Assembly (NCBI GenBank): GCA_963576725.1
Contig: OY755246.1
Location: 70,734,371-70,798,370 of the forward strand
Source of the DNA: Azorinus chamasolen
Taxonomy: Eukaryota; Mollusca; Bivalvia; Cardiida; Solecurtidae
Reading direction: 5' to 3'
DNA length: 64,000 nucleotides
Part shown: one piece after another, positions 11,178-21,558 of the stretch
Layout of the letters: every line of letters begins with the position of its first letter
Position numbering within the stretch: position 1 is the stretch's first letter
Notes under the pieces: model-generated
Databases searched by the model: none
The model's input: the letters and a program-made list of their open reading frames with translations, nothing else
What the model was told of the DNA's origin: nothing
Position numbers and translations under genes: made by a program

Positions 11178-12094
11178 CAATGTTTCTGCATCAGTTGGTT
11201 CAACTTATGCTCATGTTCTACATGAGAATTGGTCATCATTAAAATATAAGTGATATAATAATTAATATATAATTATTATATCACTCACATTCTACAAATG
11301 CTTAAGTTAGCTAGATTAGGTTTGGTCCTGATTATTAAAAATCTTATTCATGTGGCCCTACTTAGAATTTTTCAACATAAGGTTAACAAGATTTATTCAC
11401 TATAATCAGGCTAGAAGAATTAAGTAACATATTCCATCTTAAGATACCTTTTGTTAAATTTATAAGGCAAACAGTGCACACCCTAATCTCAGGGCTCATT
11501 CAACAAGCTTTAAATATGGATATACACTGTTTGAAAAACAACAAATTTTCTCAAGGGTAGAAAATAAAAGAAGGACAGGCATAATAGAGCTTGAAGAATG
11601 TAGGTAAAAATGCCATAGGTAAAAAATTTAATATGCCATAGGTAAACATGCCACAGGTAAAGTGGTAAAAATACCATAGGGAAAAATGCCAGAGGTATAT
11701 AAATAAACAATTTGGTAACATTGTATTTATAAAAGGAAAACTGTGTGAAAAAATATGTTATAATATCATATAAAATTATGGTAATAATCAAATTCGGTAA
11801 TTTAAAACCATTTAAATGTTATATATAAAATCATTTTTATTATCATAGATTCAGACCCCAAATCAAAGGAACTGAACTATCAATGTACTACAGATTACTT
11901 GCAAACTGTGAATTTGAGGGTAAAATATGAATGGGGATGTCAATTAACCTATTCACTCACAATACCGCATTTCCCCGTACTCAGTAAACAGAGAAGACCC
12001 AGATCAGACAGCTCCTATAGGAGCTGTCTGATCAGAGTTTGCTGTTTGTTTGCAGATTGAAATTGATAAATCTAGCACTGTCTAGTATCTAACA
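11178..12094. other. Interior of the 11.3 kb element: palindrome, tandem motif and MITE
   Basis: Holds a perfect AT palindrome around 11248-11285 (GTGATATAATAATTAATATA into its complement), the ATGCCATAGGTAAA repeat cluster listed separately, and at 11945-12060 a MITE core with AGATCAGACAGCTCCTATAG ... GAGCTGTCTGATCAG. No gene is supported; the 93-codon minus-strand frame here is low-complexity translation of the ATGCCATAGGTAAA repeat. Confidence 0.55.
11590..11760 (-). repeat. ATGCCATAGGTAAA repeat cluster, left copy
   Basis: Five or six degenerate copies of ATGCCATAGGTAAA, next to TATAAATAAACAATTTGGTA. The same block is present in inverse orientation at 18330-18480 with matching flanks (AATGTTACCAAATTG). 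The two copies are nearly equidistant from the midpoint of the 5.37 kb palindromic element. Confidence 0.7.
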
Positions 12095-12100
12095 TAGCTT

Positions 12101-12350
12101 CAGGGTTACAGATAAGGGGAGTATTGGAGTATTTACCCAATTAAAATTGTGGAAAAAGCAATTGTTTTCAAAACAATGAGTAACAGAAAGCAAATATATA
12201 TAGCAAAAAGCAAACAAAATTTAGAATACCTATTAAGAATATGAATAATACCCAATTACAAAAATTGTCAATACCCAATAAAAAATTGCAAAAACCCAAT
12301 TCTGTTAAAAATCAAGGAGTAAATACCCAATTGCATCAAAACCTTATCTG
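12101..12350. mobile_element. hAT-like small element, left part (6 bp duplication)
   Basis: Starts CAGGGTTACAGATAAGG at 12101. The matching right terminus is CCTTATCTGTAA (12342-12353) joined across a later insertion to CCCTG (17727-17731), so the 17 bp inverted end is perfect once the insertion is skipped. Flanking duplication TAGCTT is at 12095-12100 and 17732-17737. The interior is AT-rich with repeated AATACCCAATT words. CAGGG termini are typical of hAT-type elements; six rather than eight duplicated bases matches the element at 26894. Confidence 0.75.
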
Positions 12351-12429
12351 TAATAGGCTGGGTCCTAGTAGTGGTTACCGTAGCATCCCCCCCTAGACTT
12401 TTTTTCATGGGTACCAAATTGTTTGTTGG

Positions 12430-13790
12430 GATCCTTAGAACACATTTTGAGCATGCCCCCAAAAATAAGTTTGTCCCAGCTATGTTTTATTTAACGGTTT
12501 CCATGGTAACCCGAGGTAATTTTCGAAACTACCTTGGTTCAGAAAATGCGCCATAACTTTGTTTTTAGAAGCAATAGAAGGACAAAACAAGTACCAAAGT
12601 AAAGCAGAGACATATAGCTTGAATATGATATATGATTTTATTAATATTCATAAATGCATTCTTATGAATATTAATGAGGAAGTAAAAAATGTGATTTTTT
12701 TAGAAAAAAGGAGTTTGTTGTTTAGTCTGAGAGGCTTATTAATGCACAGAAATTATTGAATTTAAGTTTAAATTGTTCGTTGGAGTCCGCAGAACACATT
12801 TTGAGTATTTTTCCAAATAATTTTGTCCCATCTATGTTTTATTAAACGGTTTCCATGGTAACCCGAGGTAAATTCCGAAACATCCTTGGTTCAGAAAATG
12901 CGTAATAACTTTGCTTTTAGATGTAATAGAAGGACAAAACAAGTACCAAAGTAAAGCAGAGACATATAGCTTGAATATGGTATATGATTTAATTAATATT
13001 CATAAATGCATTCTTATGAATATTCATGAGAATGTAAAAAAATGCGTTTTTTAGAAAAATGAGCTTGTTGTTTAGTCTGAGAGGCTTATTAATGCACACA
13101 AATTATTGAATTCAGGTTTAAATTGTTTGTTTGGGTCATCAGAACACATTTTGAGCATTCCCCCAAAGTAATTTTGTCCCATCTATGTTTTATTGAATGG
13201 TTTCTATGGTAACGCGAGGAGGTAAATTTCGAAACATCATTGGTTCAGAAAATGCATAATAACTTTGCTTTAAGAAGCAATAGAAGGACAAAACAAAAAC
13301 CAAAGTAAAGCAGAGACATATATCTTGATTATGATATATAATTTTTATAATATTCATATATGATTGCTTATGAATATTAATGAGGAAGTATAAAAATCCG
13401 CTTTTTTAGAAAAATGAGTTTTTTGTTTAGTCTTAGAGGCCTATTAATGCACAAAAAGTATTGAATTCAGGTTTAAATTGTTCGTTGGGGTCCGCAGGAC
13501 ACCACTTGAGCATTCCCTAAAATAATTGTGTCCAAACAATGTTTTTAACGGTTTCCATGGTAACCCGAGGTAAATTTCGAAACATCCATGGTTAAACAAA
13601 TGCGTCATAACTTTGCTTTAAGAGGCAAAAGAAGGACAAAACAAGAACCTAAATAAAGCAAAGACATATAATTTGAATATGATATGTAATTTAACTAATT
13701 TTCATAAATGTATTCTTATGAATATTAATGAGGAAGTAAAACAATCCAATTTTTGTTTAGAAAAAAAGGAGTTTATTGTTTAGTCTGAGA
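12430..13790 (+). repeat. 350-bp tandem repeats, left arm (4 units)
   Basis: GGTTTCCATGGTAACCCGAG recurs near 12498, 12849, 13199 and 13552, a spacing of about 350 bp. Each unit contains that near-palindrome, AAGGACAAAACAA, AAAGCAGAGACATATA, TATTCATAAATGCATTCTTA and AATATTAATGAGGAAGTA. Reading frames over it are repeat translation, not genes. Confidence 0.85.
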
Positions 13791-13799
13791 TGCCTTGTT

Positions 13800-13848
13800 T
13801 GAAGCGAACCCCCATCTGTTGGATGCAACTGCCGGTGCTAAAGAAGTG

Positions 13849-13909
<61 letters not shown>

Positions 13910-15600
13910 CCTAATGCTCGTCCCTGGGGCTGTCGGAATCAAGTGAGGGGATCTAATAAAACATCCCAGGTCGATTTTCATTTGAAACAGGAGGCCTAAG
14001 AGATACCCAGGGAACCCTTGTCCGTAAGAGTTTAGCGGACATGATCCACCCAGTTGCCGGGCTGGCACAAAAATCTTCGTCCAGGTCAGGCAAACGGGAA
14101 AGAAGTCCCGTGGAAGTAGAAAGAGACTCCCTAGACTTAATTAGGTTAGGGAGGTCCACTTTTTCGACTGACACTAGCACGGAAGAGGATAGAGGACCCC
14201 TGTGAATAGGATTCGGGGGTCTAGGGCAGACAGAGGGTGGGATGATTCTAAAACAATCTTCACACGTATTCTCAACAGAAAATATTGATGTTCAGAATCA
14301 TCTAAAGAAAAAGAGGACTAAGTCCCGTCTAAATCTGAGTGAGAGGCTTCCACAAAGTCTGATTCCCTTAAAAAATAGGACCATCCCTAGGAGCCATAAT
14401 GGACAAAGTGTCTTCCTGCTCTCCCTCAGAATCCGCCCTGGTGAACGCCATGGATGGCAGAACCCGGGAAGAGTGGGACCCGCCACAGACACAGAAGTGT
14501 GGACTGTGGGTTCACGTGAGAGCTATTCTCCCTCTAGGTGAAGCTTGCTGGTTCCCAGAATTAGTGTCGGCTATCGAGAGCGACCAGCCGGCGAATCTGA
14601 GGAGGCAGAGCGATGTCTTCGCATAGAAGAGTAATGGTAAAACCTCGATCTGCGATGAGAGCGGTGCGAGTGCCGGTTCCCATTAGAAGAATAAGGTTTT
14701 TACGCCTCCAAGGTGGTGGGTGGGATGGGGGCTGGTGAGTCCGAAGTGTACTCAGAAGATGAAGGGTAATTGCAGGGTCTAGACGACCAAGAACGTCTAG
14801 ACTTAGCCAGAGCAGCTTCCTGTTGACTTTCACCACTGTAATGCGGTGTAGAGACAGAATGCCCTGTAGAAAAGATTGGACTGGTAGATTTACCGGTCCA
14901 CTTCGGTATCCTCCTGGTCCAAAGGACCAGACCGGGCCACCGGAGGACCGTTGGAGAGCAAACTTAGGACACCGGGCCAAAGAATACACAGTGACATCTT
15001 TGGGTGGGGGCTCGGTAGACCGGTCTGCTGGTGACGTCATGAAACGGAAGCACTAACGCCAGGACACCGGGAACGGGGACGGATAACTGGGCCTAGATTC
15101 AGCGGGACCAGGCAAAACTCTTCACACAACAAGCGGACCGGGAGACCTGGCAACAATAGTACCTGGGACCAGAACAAAGGGCACCATTCAAGTGGTAAAC
15201 GGGGAACCCGCACCCGGGCCAGCAGTTGGGTGCCGATCTGCAACTAACAACTGGGGAATCGACTGCACCACAGGGGCTGTTGACGAAAGATATTTTAAAG
15301 AAGAAGCAGGCTTCTTCTGAGCTTTAGAGGACAGTGATTTGTCTGTTGCGAGGGAGTCGCTGACCAAAGAGAAGAATACTTCTTCCGTCGGGCAGCAAGC
15401 TCCCACGTCTCCCCTGTCCAGAGGGATGAAACTGGACAGGGAACTGACGCGGAGCATCCGCAGCAGGCCAGACACACTTAATGAGTTGTCCAGCCTGTCG
15501 CGAAATGCTCGCAAGAAGCCTTGCGTTGCTCTGGCATGCTGTGGTAAATAATCAAGCAAATGCATAAGACATCGCGAGTAAGTTAGAAGTCACGCAAGGC
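13800..15600 (-). pseudogene. GC-rich block with broken gag-like reading frames
   Basis: This 1.8 kb core differs sharply in base composition from the AT-rich arms. On the minus strand three overlapping open stretches follow one another: 15565-15188 (125 codons), 15243-15037 (68) and 15040-14561 (159), then shorter ones to about 13953. The first has a leucine- and serine-rich helical look (ATQGFLRAFRDRLDN, SSLSSFIPLDRGD). Another frame near 14600-14800 reads as an arginine/serine/histidine-rich stretch. Such SR-rich, frame-shifted protein recalls gag-like ORFs of DIRS-type or similar retroelements, but no reverse transcriptase, integrase or recombinase is present. Family membership is a guess; the block could also be captured host or foreign DNA. 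Confidence 0.35.
13852..13908. repeat. (GA)n microsatellite
   Basis: About 28 uninterrupted GA units at the edge of the GC-rich block, giving a spurious serine/leucine tail on the minus strand. Confidence 0.95.
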
Positions 15601-16285
15601 TAATATGGGTAAACATAAGCTGATGATTACAGTCGAGATGCTATATATTTTCTGTTGCATTGAAAAACACCCATAACAGTAATATTCTTCATAAAACATG
15701 CATGAGGCTCAATTCCTCTGCTGTAATTTCTTACAAGAAATGTGTTGTTCACATACATGTATATTGCAATATAATAGAAAAACTTACTTTCCTACAACAG
15801 TTTACATTCTCATTAATATTCATGATTTTGAAATAATATTCATTATCTACATATTTATATACATGAACATCAATATCGCTGTTTCAGTCAGTATCAAGCT
15901 CTATACTGGTTAACTAAAATAATCTCAGATAAAAAGAACAGCTCATTCAAGTGTGTTTACTTTACATCTCATTAATATTCATAACTATGCATTAATATTC
16001 AAGAACCCAAAGTAATGACCCTCTGCTCTTGTCAATTGTTGTTCAATATCTGGTATTTTACGTAAAATAAATAATAGAAAAGATAGTACACTCGAAACAA
16101 TGCTAAATATAGGGCTTATGTTAAATTGCTTATTCATTTATGCACGTTATATGCAAATTAGCTTAAAAATACATGTTTTAGAAATATTACATGAACCAAA
16201 GATGTTTTCCTTTAATTTTTTGTTGATATTAAAACATTTAAATCTGAATTCAATAACTATTTGTATATTATTAGGAGTCTCAGAC
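15600..16285. other. AT-rich spacer in the core of the 5.37 kb element
   Basis: Lies between the GC-rich block and the right arm. It contains several TTAATATTCAT words as in the arms, but no regular unit, gene or boundary I can support. Confidence 0.45.
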
Positions 16286-16289
16286 TAAA

Positions 16290-17660
16290 AACAAACTCGT
16301 CAAACTAAAAACGCATTTTTTACTTCCCCATTAATATTCATAAGAATGCATTATAAGAATGCATTATATGTATTAATAGAATTACATATCGTATTCAAGC
16401 TATATGTTTCTGCTTTACGTTGGTTCTTGTTTTGTCCTTCTATTGTCTCTAAAAGCAAAGTTATGAAGCATTTTCTTAATCAAGATAGTTTCGAAATTTA
16501 CCTCGGGTTACCATGGAAACCGTTTAATAAAACATAGCTGGGGCACAATTATTTTGGGGGAATGCTCAAAAAGTGTTCTGATTACCCCAACGAACAATTT
16601 AAACCTGAATTCAATAATTTTTGTGCATTAATATGCCTCTAAGACTAAACAAAAAACTCATTTTTCTAAAAACGCGGATTTTTATATTTCCTCATTAATA
16701 TTCATAAGCAATCATATATGAATATTATTAAAATTATACATCATAATCAAGATATATGTCTCTGCTTTACTTTGGTTTTTGTCTTGTCCTTCTATTGCCT
16801 CTAAAAGCAATGTTATTATGCATTTTCTGAACCAATGATGTTTCGAAATTTACCTCCTCGCGTTACCATGGAAACCGTTCAATAAAACATAGATGGGACA
16901 AAATTACTTTGGGGGAATGCTCAAAATGTGTTCTGATGACCCCAACAACCAATTTAAACCCGAATTCAATAATTTGTGTGCATTAATAAGCCTATCAGAC
17001 TAAACAACATTAGCTCCATTTTCTAAAAAACGCATTTTTTTACATTCTCATGAATATTCATAAGAACGCATTTATGAATATTAATTAAGTCATATACCAT
17101 ATTCAAGCTATATGTCTCTGCTTTACTTTGGTACTTGTTTTGTCCTTCTATTACCTCTAAAAGCAAAGTTATTACGCATTTTCTGAACCAAGGATGTTTC
17201 GGAATTTACCTCGGGTTACCATGGAAACCGTCTAATAAAACATAGATGGGACAAAATTATTTGGGGAAATACTCAAAATGTGTTCTGAGGACTCCAACGA
17301 ACAACTTAAACCTAAATTCAATAATTTCTGTGCATTAATAAGCCTCTCAGACTAAACAACAAACTCCTTTTTTCTAAAAAAATCACATTTTTTACTTCCT
17401 CATTAATATTCATAAGAATGCATTTATGAATATTAATAAAATCATATATCATATTCAAGCTATATGTCTCTGCTTTACTTTGGTACTTGTTTTGTCCTTC
17501 TATTGCTTCTAAAAACAAAGTTATGGCGCATTTTCTGAACCAAGGTAGTTTCGAAAATTACCTCGGGTTACCATGGAAACCATTAAATAAAACATAGCTG
17601 GGACAAACTTATTTTTGGGGGCATGCTCAAAATGTGTTCTAAGGACCCCAACGAACAATT
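16290..17660 (-). repeat. 350-bp tandem repeats, right arm (4 units, inverted)
   Basis: CTCGGGTTACCATGGAAACC recurs near 16501, 16855, 17212 and 17563, mirroring the left arm. Outermost units of the two arms are most alike, and the innermost carry small indels (GAGGAGGT at 13211 and its inverse near 16853). Units therefore correspond pairwise across the palindrome, so the array existed before the arms diverged. Confidence 0.85.
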
Positions 17661-17926
17661 TGGTACCCATGAAAAAAAGTCTAGGGGGGGATGCTACGGT
17701 AACCACTACTAGGACCCAGCCTATAACCCTGTAGCTTAATTATTCCATCTTCCGTGTTAAAATATAAGTTTTTTCTCCATGATTATTCAGTAGGTATTTG
17801 GAAATCAAAGTAAATATAGAACAGGGAAAGAGGTAAAGATCAAATCTAATTATGTTGTTCAGATTAAATGCAATGTGTTAAACTTAACCTTTTAATGAGT
17901 ATGATGTTTTCTGATTTAACCCTTTC

Positions 17927-18170
17927 CCTCATATAAACGTGTTTCCATGCATGTGCAAACAGAGTAGATCCAGATCAGACAGCTCCTATAGGAGCCATCT
18001 GTTCAGGGTCTGCTCTGTTTGCTAGTGGTATTTGAAAGATCTGTTTCTTTACTTTCTGAAATGGCTACAATGTTTCATCTTCCATATTTCACCATAACTA
18101 TTTTATCCATTAATATTCATTAGGTATTGAAAGCACTGCCACACATCATTCATACACTGTTTGTTAGGGG
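17927..18170. mobile_element. TTAA MITE, CTGTTTGC palindrome type
   Basis: Starts TTAACCCTTTCCCTCATATA, then GCAAACAGAGTAGATCC, the palindrome AGATCAGACAGCTCCTATAG to GAGCCATCTG, and TCTGCTCTGTTTGC. Its right end is worn. The MITE at 11945 lies at an almost mirror position on the other side of the nest. Confidence 0.7.
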
Positions 18171-18329
18171 TATTTATAAGAAAATGAAGAGATCCAAAAT
18201 CAAATGTGTAACAGTGATCATAGGTTTCATTGGTTGGTCAATTTGCTGGGCATTCTGGACCGAATTTTTGTCCCCACCCCTATGATTTTCTTCAAGTTTA
18301 CCATTTTAAACAAACAAAATTACTCAAAA

Positions 18330-18520
18330 CTTAAATATAGGTTTTCCTTTCATAAATTCAAAATACAATGTTACCAAATTGTTTTTATATATATCTGGCA
18401 TTTTTACTTATGGCATTTTTACCTCTGGCATTTTTACCTATGGCATTTTTACCACTTTACCTATGACATGTTTACCTAATACCTAGAAATAATATATATG
18501 GCATTTTTACCACACCCCAG
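18330..18520 (+). repeat. ATGCCATAGGTAAA repeat cluster, right inverted copy
   Basis: TGGCATTTTTACCTATGGCA-type copies, preceded by AATACAATGTTACCAAATTG, as in the left block read from the other strand. A further TATGGCATTTTTACCAC lies at 18498. The 91-codon frame across it (IWHFYLWHFYLWHFY) is a translation artefact. Confidence 0.7.
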
Positions 18521-18935
18521 CTAAACTTACCAGTACCTCAGAAGTTATGTACATTACTTGTTTAGAAATACACAATCAATCAACTGGCCACTACACTCTT
18601 CTTGTTCAGTGCAATTATAGTATCAGTTTGATAAACTCTGATAAGATGAGATCCTTCCAAAGTAAAAACAGCAAGCAAAAAGAGAAAATTGCAGACTATT
18701 TTGTTCATGAACATTAATTAATAATTAGTGCAACAACGCTCATGCCCCCTAGCATCGGCTTAAGTGGTTTCAGTTTTCAATACTTAAATCACTGAAATTG
18801 ATGATCCTGAAGGACCAGAATATATATAACAACACTGAGAATGAAGTACGGGGTGACCTTTTTATGGCCACCACACAAGCACTTTACATCTGCTGTCATA
18901 ATTTAATAATTATGATGTCACGATATTAAGTTACT
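18521..18935. other. Interior of the 11.3 kb element, unassigned
   Basis: No gene, repeat array or insertion boundary recognised; AT-rich. Confidence 0.4.
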
Positions 18936-19258
18936 ACACTTTTGCAAGTTAGTTAACATGTATACTTGTAGCCTTTGTGCCTGCAATACAGTAGCAACTC
19001 AAGTTACTACAGTATTGCAAGTCAAAGTTTGTGTGTTTTATTACTAATGTTCTTGCAAGACAGTAGTAACTTGAGTTACTACTGTCTTGCGTGCAAGATG
19101 TTTGTCTGTTTGAGTTACTACATATCTGCATTTTCAGAATATCTATCTAAATAATGGGAGAATAGCTCTGGAATTTTTTCAGGTTATGTACTACTATAAA
19201 ATAGTGTAAAAAATCAAAAAAAGTCATTTTTAGTAAAAAGTGCAGTTACGACAGTCTT
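18936..19258. repeat. Right subterminal motif cluster of the 11.3 kb element
   Basis: Mirror counterpart of the left cluster. Head-to-head pairs occur at about 18981-19021 (GCAATACAGTAGCAACTCAA then GTTACTACAGTATTGC) and 19054-19090 (GCAAGACAGTAGTAACTTGA then GTTACTACTGTCTTGC), with single copies near 18940 and 19242. Confidence 0.75.
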
Positions 19259-19272
19259 GCGCTCAACCCTCG

Positions 19273-19571
19273 ATATGTAGGCAAGAGAACATTACTCTGT
19301 CAAGCATTTTAACAGAAATTATTGCCCTTTTTTACCTAAGTTTTTCTCTTTCATTAAAGAGTTCAAAGAGATCCTCCATCCAGAATACTATTAAAGATAT
19401 TTTACTGAGACTGATTACAGATCCTACATCCAGAATACTATTAAAGATATTTTACTGAGACTGATTACTTGCTTCTAGTATCATTGGACACTATTTTAGT
19501 CCACTATCAAGCATTTTTACACTAACAATTCTGAGAATAGTCGAGCGCGCTGTCCTGTGACAGCTCTTGTT
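19273..19571 (+). mobile_element. Right part of the AGCTCGACT-type element (nest level 2)
   Basis: Resumes with ATATGTAGGCAAGAG. A segment with ATCCAGAATACTATTAAAGA occurs twice in tandem (about 19372-19467). The 3' end shows GAGAATAGTCGAGC, the inverted counterpart of the 5' GCTCGACTATTC, then hairpin GCTGTCCTGTGACAGC and terminal CTCTTGTT (19564-19571). Confidence 0.8.
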
Positions 19572-20070
19572 GAATTGTCTCCCCCTGATAATTATTGTCC
19601 CTGATATGATAACTTTAAATTAGAGAAGTTTTGTGTCGCACGTAGCTCTGAAACCAGTAGGGCTAGAGTCACCAAACATCACAGGAATGTTGACCAACAT
19701 GAATTATTGGGCACCTGGAGTTTTTGAATTGTCTCCCCCTGATAACTTTGGAATTATTGCCGCTGATGATTTAAAATTAGACTTTTTTTTGTGTCGTGCG
19801 TATCTCTGAAACCCCTAGGAATGTTGACCAGCATGAGTTGTTGTGCACCTGAAGTTTTTGAATTGTCAATCTCCCCCTGACAATTGTTGAGTTATTGCCC
19901 CTGATATGATAACTTAAACTTAGAGAAACTTTGTGTCACGCGTTTCTCTGAAAATAGTATGGCTAGAGTCACCAAATTTCAAATAAATGTTTTCTAGCAT
20001 GAATTGTTGTGCACTTGAGGTTTTTGAATTGTCTCCCCCTAATAATTTCACAGTTATTACCTCAGATGAT
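19572..20070 (+). mobile_element. Right part of the CTCCCCC-type element (nest level 1)
   Basis: Continues the unit cut at 6945 with GAATTGTCTCCCCCTGATAA and holds three more units (TCTCTGAAACCAGTAGG, TTCACAGGAATGTTGACC, TTGTGCACCTGGAG). The true 3' terminus is not clear. Confidence 0.75.
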
Positions 20071-20214
20071 ATATGAGTATATATTCATGAGTATTTGTGT
20101 TAAATACGAATTTGGTATAGAAGTTGACTTGTACATGTTTAACAGCACAGAATAACCATCACAGCAAGTCGAAGGGAAGCAAATATTTTCAGCTTAACTT
20201 TCTTTCCCTATTCT

Positions 20215-20397
20215 CAGGGCTCAAGCTTGAGCTCTCCATCAGGGAAAAGTTTAGTGGTATTAAGGGAGAAGTTTTGGTCCTGATTTTGTATCTCCCTATA
20301 TGTTCTATATATTTAAACTTCTCCCTCAACTCAAAATAGGAAGTCAGCAGGGTTAGGGAGACTTTTTCATCCAAATCGCCCTCTTGCTTGAGCCCTG
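20215..20397. mobile_element. Small hAT-like element with 5 bp duplication
   Basis: 183 bp with perfect 12 bp inverted ends (CAGGGCTCAAGC ... GCTTGAGCCCTG) and flanking ATTCT on both sides (20210-20214, 20398-20402). It contains no gene; the short frames on both strands are incidental. A related end, CAGGGCTCGAGCAACAGGGC, occurs at 37255. Confidence 0.75.
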
Positions 20398-20419
20398 ATT
20401 CTATATCTATTCGAAGTTT

Positions 20420-20655
20420 CCATACCTACTTAATGTTCATGGCCAATATTGTTATAATGAAATATGGAAAGTGGAAAATTGTTGCAATTTTACAATTAAA
20501 GTAAAGAAACAATTCTTTCACATTCCATAAGAAAATGGAGCAGACACTGATCAGACGGCTCCTATGGAAGTCATCTGATCTGGGTCTACTCTGTTTGCAA
20601 ATGCATGAAAAGTTGAAAACACGTTTGTATGAAGGAAAGTGTAAAGGCGGTTCAT
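20420..20655 (-). mobile_element. TTAA-family MITE
   Basis: Contains TTCCATACCTACTTAATGTT, AATATGGAAAGTGGAAAATTG, the GATCAGACGGCTCC palindrome, GGTCTACTCTGTTTGC and end motif GAAGGAAAGTGTAA. Ends are worn; assignment rests on the conserved core order. Confidence 0.65.
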
Positions 20656-21509
20656 GGTAAGTGAAATTTTGAACTAGTTCGAACAATGAACCGAACCACC
20701 AATGATAAATGTAGTATTAACCGAGTAAGTTCTACAGTTCCTTCTTGGGTAAAAATAATGTGGCATCATAAATTTTTGATAATGATTATTTATAAGGTCA
20801 CGAAATCTTGAATTATGTTCAAGTGGGAATAGCATAGAAACAGTTTGGATCCAGACAAGACACATCATAATGTGGTGTCGCATCAGGATCCAAACTGTTT
20901 GATACTGACCATATTTTTTTGCAAAGGAATGAGAGAAATAATTATTGTATTTTAAGAATTAAAGCAGATGACAATTATTGCAGACAAAAGATTATTTAGC
21001 ATGCAAAGAGTTAAATACAATGTTGTGTTGGTACAATGTACTGTAGTTTGTCAGTTATGTTATACCCATTCATATACATGTATACAGTATATGAAAGTAC
21101 TTATGGTCTGTAGAGAAGAGTAATTGATTGGATGATTAGTGTAGCACTGGTTTTCAAATGTCAGCAGTCAGCACAATTATTTACTAATCTTCATTGCAAT
21201 AATTGTAACAGCTGGTGGGCCTCATGTACATGTAGTTCCCTGGGTCTTTACCCATCTACAGGCCTTTTTCTAGTGTCTACACGCGTCCGTTAAAAGGACC
21301 CTTCCCAGTGCAAAATATGTAACATTTTTTTCCATTTTGGGTAAAATATAAAAAAAAAGACCAAATTTTGATTAAAATGCTTAAACAAAATGCAAAATAA
21401 GTTAAAATGGGACCAAAAATGCTTTCCAAATCAATGAGTTTTAGTGCGAACAATTTCTGAATAATTGAAATTCATTTCCCCCAAAATCGTCAGAAAAAGG
21501 CCTGATCTA
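20656..21509. other. Spacer with MITE fragments
   Basis: Around 20830-20900 an inverted pair (AACAGTTTGGATCC ... GGATCCAAACTGTTT) matches the core of the MITE at 38101. The motif GGCGGTTCATGGTAAGTGAA at 20646 recurs near 26392. No gene seen. Confidence 0.5.
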
Positions 21510-21558
21510 CTAACCCTTTCCTCCATAAATACACTTTTCTATGCCTCTGTAAAAGTCA
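21510..21558. mobile_element. Left part of a MITE broken by a Helentron-like element
   Basis: TAACCCTTTCCTCCATAAAT ... CTCTGTAAAAGTCAC matches the end of the MITE at 30630-30863 read from the other strand. The remainder, with the TAAATAGAGCATTTGCTC palindrome and end TTAA, is at 23370-23553. Confidence 0.75.

Larger units (their letters stand above)
12354..17723. mobile_element. 5.37 kb palindromic element with tandem-repeat arms (nest level 5)
   Basis: Ends TAGGCTGGGTCCTAGTAGTG and its reverse complement, flanked by TAA on both sides (12351-12353, 17724-17726). The inverted arms are about 1.4 kb each; outer parts are nearly identical (even short reading frames of 66 and 61 codons are shared between strands) while inner units are diverged. 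Each arm holds four direct repeats of about 350 bp. The centre is a GC-rich block plus AT-rich spacer. It interrupts the right end of a hAT-like element. A TAA duplication recalls PIF/Harbinger, but the ends do not clearly match and no transposase is present, so the class is open. Confidence 0.8.
7950..19272. mobile_element. 11.3 kb inverted-repeat element (nest level 3)
   Basis: Left end CGAGGGTTGAGCGCAAGACT and right end its reverse complement. The inverted repeat is 29 bp with one mismatch (TGTAGTAACT versus TGTCGTAACT). It interrupts a tandem unit whose intact neighbour reads CTTCATATGTAGGC (7785-7800), so the duplicated target is ATAT. A TA duplication with ends starting TCGAGGG is equally consistent. 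The ends hold extra palindromic copies of the terminal motif. No transposase is readable; reading frames are short and broken. About 2 kb of the left side and about 5.6 kb of the middle are later insertions, leaving an original element of roughly 3.5-4 kb. Superfamily not assigned. Confidence 0.82.

Noticed and set aside
12371..12759. Two short plus-strand frames repeated identically at 17318-17706 on the minus strand
   Set aside because: The identity comes from the inverted arms of the 5.37 kb element; the peptides include low-complexity AT-rich translation and recur in diverged, broken form in other units.
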